This document shows, piece after piece, positions 14,552 to 19,343 of a stretch of DNA of 19,343 bases; positions within the stretch are counted from its first letter, which is position 1; the number at the start of each line of letters is the position of its first letter. The stretch covers positions 1 to 19,343 of the forward strand of contig JAAYGJ010000179.1 in NCBI GenBank assembly GCA_012727745.1, given 5' to 3'. The position numbers were made by a program, and so were the translations under genes. This DNA comes from Clostridia bacterium. GTDB taxonomy: Bacteria; Bacillota; DSM-521; Neomoorellales; Neomoorellaceae. Under the pieces are notes generated by a model that saw only the letters and a list, made by a program, of their open reading frames with translations, ran no database searches and was not told the DNA's origin.

Positions 14552-15427
14552 ATGACACTGCAGAAAAAAATTTTGACCATAGTTGCTGTTACCATAGCAT
14601 TAATAGCTTTGTTATTATGTTTTGTTTTCGACCTTGCTCTGGGGAACGAGTTTTTAACCGCGGGGACGGTTCATTTAAACCTGCAACAATTCGTTCTCCT
14701 GGTTTTTATATTTGGCTTATCGATTATGCTTGTCGTTTACCTGCTCATTGACAGGTTAGTAACTTCGCATCTAGTCCAGCTTAGCAAAATTATTAAGAAT
14801 ATTAGTACGACTGGCAACCTTTCTGCCAGGGTGGTAATGAACGGCAGCGATGAGTTTTCAAAGTTGATAGAAGCAATCAATGAGATGCTGGCAGCCATGG
14901 AGCAGTCCCAGAATCGGTTGAAATACTTAAGCCTCCATGACTCTCTAACCGGGCTGTATAACCGTGCTTACTTGGAGCAGGAGATGAATTGCCTGGCCAG
15001 GAACTCTAATGCACCGATAGGGATTATTTATTGCGATGTTGACGGTCTCAAAAGTATTAACGATACCATAGGGCATGCTATGGGCGATAATGTGCTGCTG
15101 GCGTTTGCCATAATATTAAAAGAAACTCTGCGAAGCAGTGATATTGTAGCCCGGATTGGCGGCGATGAATTTGTTGCCCTGCTGCCGCGTAGTGATGAGA
15201 GAGCAACGGCAAACGCCTGTGCTAGGCTCCGTGAAACCCTGGACAGGTACAATGCCGGGGACCCGGAAGTACCCTTGAGGACATCGATCGGTTACGCGGT
15301 AGGCCATGGAGAACAGGTCAACATGTCAGAACTATTGCAGCAGGCTGACAGGAATATGTACCGGGACAAGCTGCAACGCAGGCGGAAACTAAAAATCATC
15401 AGCTGTACAGGAACTATAAATGAGTAA
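14552..15427 (+). CDS. Membrane-bound diguanylate cyclase (HAMP-GGDEF) with minimal sensor part
   Basis: Makes the second messenger cyclic di-GMP from two GTP. Two membrane helices (about residues 7-26 and 47-66) enclose only about 20 residues; a HAMP-like linker follows (about 67-120), then a GGDEF domain (about 130-285). The active-site GGDEF (203-207) is intact, and RSSD at 194-197, five residues upstream, fits the inhibitory I-site RxxD, so feedback inhibition by c-di-GMP is expected. DSLTGLYNR marks the start of the catalytic domain. An in-frame GTG at 14516 exists, but the ATG at 14552 has GGAG 8 nt upstream and begins the typical MTLQKKI membrane anchor, so I use it (291 residues). Related enzymes usually carry a sizeable extracellular sensor such as CHASE4 between the helices; here it is essentially absent. 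Single gene, no partner phosphodiesterase in view. Confidence 0.9.
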   Translation: MTLQKKILTIVAVTIALIALLLCFVFDLALGNEFLTAGTVHLNLQQFVLLVFIFGLSIMLVVYLLIDRLVTSHLVQLSKIIKNISTTGNLSARVVMNGSDEFSKLIEAINEMLAAMEQSQNRLKYLSLHDSLTGLYNRAYLEQEMNCLARNSNAPIGIIYCDVDGLKSINDTIGHAMGDNVLLAFAIILKETLRSSDIVARIGGDEFVALLPRSDERATANACARLRETLDRYNAGDPEVPLRTSIGYAVGHGEQVNMSELLQQADRNMYRDKLQRRRKLKIISCTGTINE

Positions 15428-15507
15428 GGGTTTCATAACACTCCCCATTAAGGTCATTCTATAATAAAAAATAAATATGACAAACAAAAAACTGGAGGTG
15501 TTTATTG

Positions 15508-15801
15508 ATGCCTCTGCCGGCTTTTATTGAAGCTTTAGCCGAACGGGATCCCGAATTCTACCAGGCCGTCAAAGCAGTGGCTACAACTGCCATGGCCCCC
15601 GGCGCCCTGGACGCCAAAACCAAAACCTTGATTACTCTGGCTCTGGATGCGGCCCTTGGTGCCAGTGAGGGAGTGGCGGTCCTGGCCAAACAGGCCCGCG
15701 CTCTGGGAGCTAGTGAGGATGAAATCAGGGAAACCTTGCGCCTGGCATATTTTGTCGTCGGCAATGGGGTTCTGGTTACCAGCATGGCTGCTTATCGTTA
15801 G
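15508..15801 (+). CDS. Carboxymuconolactone decarboxylase-family (AhpD-like) protein lacking the redox cysteines
   Basis: A 97-residue all-helical protein of the CMD/AhpD superfamily, recognisable from TKTLITLALDAALGASEG and the following helix pair LGASEDEIRETLRLAYFVVGNGVLV. Active AhpD-type members have CxxCxxxH at the start of the central helix; here the matching stretch is ASEGVAVLAKQA, with no cysteine or histidine. The whole protein contains no cysteine. It therefore cannot be a thiol peroxidase/disulfide reductase; a structural or ligand-binding role is possible, or another chemistry. The ATG is preceded by GGAGGTG at 7 nt; a TTG directly before it in frame is less likely. It stands between the diguanylate cyclase and typA, with about 80 nt before typA and a possible separate typA promoter. 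Confidence 0.75.
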   Translation: MPLPAFIEALAERDPEFYQAVKAVATTAMAPGALDAKTKTLITLALDAALGASEGVAVLAKQARALGASEDEIRETLRLAYFVVGNGVLVTSMAAYR

Positions 15802-15812
15802 TATCTCAGGAC

Positions 15813-15842
15813 TTGTATGGTCCAGGCCCTTTAAGTTATACT
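15813..15842 (+). promoter_or_regulatory. Candidate promoter of typA
   Basis: TTGTAT (15813-15818), 18-nt spacer, TATACT (15837-15842). The -10 box is good and the -35 box poor. It would give typA its own leader of about 30 nt. Confidence 0.4.
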
Positions 15843-15880
15843 CTATAAGGCAAAACCGATAGAGAATGGAAGGGCGCTAT

Positions 15881-17659
15881 ATGGCCCAAGCAAAACTGCG
15901 TAACCTTGCGATTTTTGACCATGTCGACCACGGCAAGACGACCCTGGTGGATGGCATGTTGAAACAGAGTGGGATTTTCCACGAAAAACAGTCGGTCCAG
16001 GAGCGCATCCTGGACCGTAACGATTTAGAGAGGGAACGGGGCATTACCATTATGTCCAAAAATACCGCCGTCTTTTACCGGGGTTATAAGTTGAATATCG
16101 TCGACACCCCTGGCCATGCCGATTTTGGCGGCGAGGTGGAGCGTATTGTGCAGATGGTTGACGGGGCTTTGCTCCTGGTAGACGCCTTTGAAGGCCCCAT
16201 GCCCCAGACCCGGTTTGTCCTCAAAAAAGCTCTGGCGGTGGGCCTGAAGCCGGTAGTGGTAATAAATAAAATGGACCGCCCCAATGCCCGGCCGGCAGAG
16301 GTGGTCGACGCGCTATGGGATCTATTTATCGATCTGGGAGCCAGTGAAGAGCAACTGGATTTCCCGGTGGTGTATACGGTGGCCAGGGAGGGCTTGGCCA
16401 GCCTGGACCCGGAGCAACCGGGGCATGACTTACAACCCCTTTTTGATACTATTATTCAACATATTCCTGCGCCGGAGGGAGATCCGGCAGCAATTTTGCA
16501 AGTGGGAGTCAGTATTATTGACTATGACCCATATGTGGGTCGCCAGGCTATCGGGCGAGTTCATAACGGCACCATCCGGGCCAAACAGGAAGTAGCTATT
16601 GCCCGCGGCGGAGCAATTATCGGCAAAGGGCAGGTAGCTAGCCTGCATGTATTTGAGGGCCTTGAGAAAAAAGCTGTTACTGAGGCGGCTGCCGGGGAGA
16701 TTGTGGTTGTCAGCGGCCTGGAGGACGTAAACGTAGCAACTACTATAACTTCGCCGGAACAACCCCGCCCCCTGAATTTTGTGCCCATTGATGAACCGAC
16801 GGTAGCCATGACCTTTATGGTCAATAAAAGCCCTTTCGCCGGCCGGGAGGGGAAGTATGTTACTTCCCGTAAGCTGCGCGAACGGCTTCTACGGGAGTGC
16901 GAGTCTGATGTCAGCCTCAAGGTTGAGGAGACCGATTCGCCGGAAGCCTTAACAGTATTCGGCCGGGGCGAATTGCACCTGGCAATATTAATTGAAACTA
17001 TGCGCCGGGAGGGCTATGAGTTTGAAGTTTCCCGCCCCCGGGCAGTCGTTAAAGAGATTAACGGTGTTAAATGCGAACCTGTTGAAGAACTGGTCATTGA
17101 AGTGCCGGAAGCTTACCAGGGGATAGTTATTGAACGCCTGGGCCCCCGTAAAAGTGAACTGGTTAACCTGGAAAATAAGGGTGACGGCCAGGTCCGCCTT
17201 ACCTTTTATATCCCAACCCGGGGTCTTTTTGGTTTTCGTTCTGATTTCCTTACCGACACCAGGGGCTTGGGAGTAATGTATCATAGTTTTCACCATTATG
17301 CCCCCCTGGCCGGCGAAATTAGTGACCGCAAACGGGGCTCCCTGGTTGCTTTCGAGACAGGTGAAGCTACCAGCTACGGCCTGGAAAATGCCCAGCTGCG
17401 CGGCGAACTTTTTATCGCTCCGGGTGAGCCGGTTTACCGGGGCATGATCGTTGGCGAAAATTCCCGGCCTGAAGATTTAGTGATCAATGTCTGCAAAAAA
17501 AGGCATGTGACCAATATACGCAGTTCTACCAGTGAAATAGATACTAGGCTAACACCGCCCCGGGAAATGAGCCTGGAAAAGTGCCTGGAATTTATTGCTG
17601 CCGATGAATTATTGGAAGTAACACCCAAATCCTTACGCATGCGCAAACGGGAGCTGTAA
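15881..17659 (+). CDS. typA: Translational GTPase TypA/BipA
   Basis: Ribosome-associated GTPase of the EF-G superfamily that helps 50S subunit assembly and adaptation to stress and cold. GTPase motifs are clear: HVDHGKTT (14-21), ERERGITI (switch I), DTPGH, and NKMD, followed by the EF-G-like beta-barrel and alpha/beta domains and the TypA-specific C-terminal domain (note GPRKSELVNLENKGDG and PTRGLFGFRSDFLT). The 592 residues are close to the usual length of about 605-615. An in-frame ATG at 15866 would add five residues, but the ATG at 15881 has GGAAGGG 6 nt upstream and matches the normal N-terminus. One oddity: the P-loop reads DHVDHGKT, with D13 where TypA proteins usually have alanine. 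The gene is visibly more G+C-rich than the ABC and cyclase genes to its left. It is followed by pckA on the same strand after 94 nt. Confidence 0.95.
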   Translation: MAQAKLRNLAIFDHVDHGKTTLVDGMLKQSGIFHEKQSVQERILDRNDLERERGITIMSKNTAVFYRGYKLNIVDTPGHADFGGEVERIVQMVDGALLLVDAFEGPMPQTRFVLKKALAVGLKPVVVINKMDRPNARPAEVVDALWDLFIDLGASEEQLDFPVVYTVAREGLASLDPEQPGHDLQPLFDTIIQHIPAPEGDPAAILQVGVSIIDYDPYVGRQAIGRVHNGTIRAKQEVAIARGGAIIGKGQVASLHVFEGLEKKAVTEAAAGEIVVVSGLEDVNVATTITSPEQPRPLNFVPIDEPTVAMTFMVNKSPFAGREGKYVTSRKLRERLLRECESDVSLKVEETDSPEALTVFGRGELHLAILIETMRREGYEFEVSRPRAVVKEINGVKCEPVEELVIEVPEAYQGIVIERLGPRKSELVNLENKGDGQVRLTFYIPTRGLFGFRSDFLTDTRGLGVMYHSFHHYAPLAGEISDRKRGSLVAFETGEATSYGLENAQLRGELFIAPGEPVYRGMIVGENSRPEDLVINVCKKRHVTNIRSSTSEIDTRLTPPREMSLEKCLEFIAADELLEVTPKSLRMRKREL

Positions 17660-17705
17660 AAAGAACTGTATACATGAGCGGATTCTGTTGATTTCTGCTC
17701 CTACC

Positions 17706-17731
17706 TTGTGCTATATATTGCAATAGTGCAA
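17706..17731. promoter_or_regulatory. Candidate pckA control region
   Basis: TTGATT (17688-17693), 18-nt spacer and TATATA (17712-17717) form a moderate promoter upstream of pckA. Over the -10 box lies an imperfect inverted repeat that begins TTGTGCTAT and ends ATAGTGCAA: seven matched pairs and two that match only as G-U. It could be an operator or an RNA hairpin in the leader. It does not match the CcpA cre consensus. Confidence 0.35.
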
Positions 17732-17753
17732 AAGGGAGAAGGAGAGAAAGCGG

Positions 17754-19328
17754 ATGCGTAAAGATTTTAGTCTGGCAAAGCTAGGGATTAATAATTGCGG
17801 CAACGTGTACCGCAATCTGCCTGTGCCCCGGCTTGTCGAGATAGCTCTAGCGCGTGGGGAGGGGTTACTGGCTGCCAACGGGGCCTTGAGTGTAAATACG
17901 GGCAAGTATACAGGGCGCTCGCCGGGCGACAGGTTTTTTGTAGATACAGCCTCAGTTCATGAGAGCATTAACTGGGGGGCCAGTAACAAGCCGCTATCAC
18001 TGGAAACTTTTGCAAAGCTGTACCAGCGCTTGACAGCTTACCTGCAGGGACGGGAGCTGTTTATTTTTGATGGTTTTGCCGGTGCCGACCCGGATTACCG
18101 TTTGCCTATCAGGGTAGTAAATGAGTTTGCCTGGCAAAACCTGTTTGTGCACCAGTTGCTGGTGCGACCGGGAGCCAGCGAGCTAGCAGAACATGAGCCC
18201 CAGCTTACCGTTATATGTGCCCCGGGTTTTAAGGCTGTGCCGAAACAGGATGGTACCCGCTCCGAGGCTTTTGTAATCATCAACCTTGAACAAAAGCTTA
18301 TTATCATCGGTGGTACCAGCTACGCCGGTGAAATGAAAAAATCTATATTTACAACCCTGAATTACCTGTTGCCCGTCAGGGGTGTTTGTCCCATGCACTG
18401 TGCGGCCAATATGGGTCCCAAAGGTGATACAGCCCTGTTTTTTGGCCTTTCCGGCACTGGTAAAACTAGCCTGTCGGCTGACCCGGAACGTTATCTCATC
18501 GGCGATGATGAGCACGGCTGGACAGACAGGGGTATCTTTAATTTTGAGGGTGGCTGTTATGCCAAGTGCATCAAACTTTCTGCCGAGTATGAACCGCAGA
18601 TCTGGAATGCTATCCGTTTTGGCAGCGTGCTGGAAAATGTGGTAGTAGACGTAGAAAGCCGCCAGGTTGATTATGACAGCAGTGCTTTGACCGAAAATAC
18701 CCGGGCTGGCTATCCCGTAGATTATATACCCAATGCGGTTATTCCGGGGGTGGGGGGCCATCCCACTACGGTGTTTTTTCTTACTGCCGACGCTTTTGGA
18801 GTTATGCCGCCGATAGCCAAACTTACCCCGGAACAGGCAATGTATCATTTCTTGTCCGGTTATACTAGCAAACTGGCTGGTACTGAACGGGGAGTAACTG
18901 ACCCTGAAGCCACTTTTTCTACCTGCTTTGGCGAGCCCTTTGTACCCAGGCCGCCTATGGTTTATGCCAGCCTGCTAGGTGAGAGGATTGCCAGGCACAA
19001 GGTCAATGTTTACCTGGTGAATACTGGCTGGACCGGAGGTCCTTATGGTGTGGGACGACGCATGAGTATCAAACATACCCGGGCTATGGTAACAGCAGCT
19101 TTGAATGGTGAGCTGGAAAAAGTGGAATACCAGCTTGACCCTATTTTTAATCTTTACCGGCCCCAAAGCTGTCCCGGGGTGCCGGCGGAGGTTTTAAATC
19201 CCCGTCAAACCTGGGATAATCCGGAAGAATATGATGCTACGGCGCGCAAACTGGCAGGCCTTTTCAAGGACAATTTTGCCAGGTTCAAAGATGCGCCTAA
19301 TGCAGTCAGGGCGGCAGGTCCTGTATAA
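17754..19328 (+). CDS. pckA: ATP-dependent phosphoenolpyruvate carboxykinase
   Basis: Catalyses oxaloacetate + ATP to phosphoenolpyruvate + CO2 + ADP in the cytoplasm: the first committed step of gluconeogenesis, or a carboxylating, ATP-yielding reaction in some anaerobes. The ATP-type enzyme is identified by the kinase-1 loop GLSGTGKT (231-238), the metal-binding kinase-2 motif GDDEHGW (250-256), GKYTGRSPGDRF near the N-terminus (oxaloacetate-binding arginine), GEMKKSIFT for the Mn-binding lysine, and NTGWTGGPYG near the C-terminus. Its 524 residues equal the family norm, so the gene is complete; it stops 15 nt before the window end. The ATG has an AAGGAGAG Shine-Dalgarno sequence about 9 nt upstream. 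It is probably transcribed on its own from the promoter described above, though read-through from typA is possible. Confidence 0.97.
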   Translation: MRKDFSLAKLGINNCGNVYRNLPVPRLVEIALARGEGLLAANGALSVNTGKYTGRSPGDRFFVDTASVHESINWGASNKPLSLETFAKLYQRLTAYLQGRELFIFDGFAGADPDYRLPIRVVNEFAWQNLFVHQLLVRPGASELAEHEPQLTVICAPGFKAVPKQDGTRSEAFVIINLEQKLIIIGGTSYAGEMKKSIFTTLNYLLPVRGVCPMHCAANMGPKGDTALFFGLSGTGKTSLSADPERYLIGDDEHGWTDRGIFNFEGGCYAKCIKLSAEYEPQIWNAIRFGSVLENVVVDVESRQVDYDSSALTENTRAGYPVDYIPNAVIPGVGGHPTTVFFLTADAFGVMPPIAKLTPEQAMYHFLSGYTSKLAGTERGVTDPEATFSTCFGEPFVPRPPMVYASLLGERIARHKVNVYLVNTGWTGGPYGVGRRMSIKHTRAMVTAALNGELEKVEYQLDPIFNLYRPQSCPGVPAEVLNPRQTWDNPEEYDATARKLAGLFKDNFARFKDAPNAVRAAGPV

Positions 19329-19343
19329 TAAGCTAAAATAGCC

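Noticed and set aside
15460..15465. TATAAT upstream of the AhpD-like gene as a promoter
   Set aside because: No acceptable -35 box was found 16-18 nt upstream in this AT-rich stretch.
18183..18848. Long minus-strand reading frame of 221 codons inside pckA
   Set aside because: It lies wholly opposite the conserved PEP carboxykinase core; the open frame is a by-product of codon usage.

Overview
The window looks like chromosomal DNA from an anaerobic, Gram-positive-type bacterium of the Bacillota (Clostridia or a close relative such as Peptococcaceae or Negativicutes). The grounds are strong GGAGG-type ribosome binding sites, frequent GTG and TTG starts, consensus sigma-A-like promoters, a lipoprotein, a Crp/Fnr regulator beside a two-cluster ferredoxin, and an ATP-type PEP carboxykinase. 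I cannot name the genus. No rRNA, tRNA, CRISPR array, transposase, phage gene or replication origin was seen.

Region by region: (a) 14-2971, plus strand: an AMP-forming acyl-CoA ligase, then a HI0933/BaiN-family flavoprotein. (b) 3040-4868: a minus-strand Crp/Fnr regulator divergent from a ferredoxin-like protein and a small cupin, which looks like a redox-responsive unit. A hairpin-forming inverted repeat and a strong terminator follow. (c) 5090-5683, minus strand: a lipoprotein of unknown function. (d) 5879-10074, plus strand: an apparent three-gene operon behind a consensus promoter with a large palindrome at the predicted start of transcription. It encodes an unknown 159-aa protein, a degenerate GIY-YIG protein, and an 1102-aa fusion of an endonuclease Q-like PHP/zinc domain to a complete UvrD/PcrA-type helicase. 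(e) 10092-10439, minus strand: a second cupin. (f) 10755-14368, plus strand: two overlapping ABC exporter half-transporters forming a heterodimer with one degenerate ATP site, behind a leader with a terminator-like hairpin. (g) 14552-15427: a membrane diguanylate cyclase with almost no sensor domain. (h) 15508-17659: a cysteine-free carboxymuconolactone-decarboxylase-family protein and the translational GTPase TypA/BipA, visibly richer in G+C than their left neighbours. (i) 17754-19328: a complete ATP-dependent PEP carboxykinase.

Most of the content is housekeeping or common accessory genes. The most interesting object is the EndoQ-UvrD fusion. It joins a predicted nickase for deaminated bases to a 3'-5' helicase in one chain and ends in a sequence resembling a sliding-clamp-binding motif, so it may be a self-contained base-deamination repair machine. 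Its upstream partners and palindromic control site may belong to the same system, but that link is inference from gene order.
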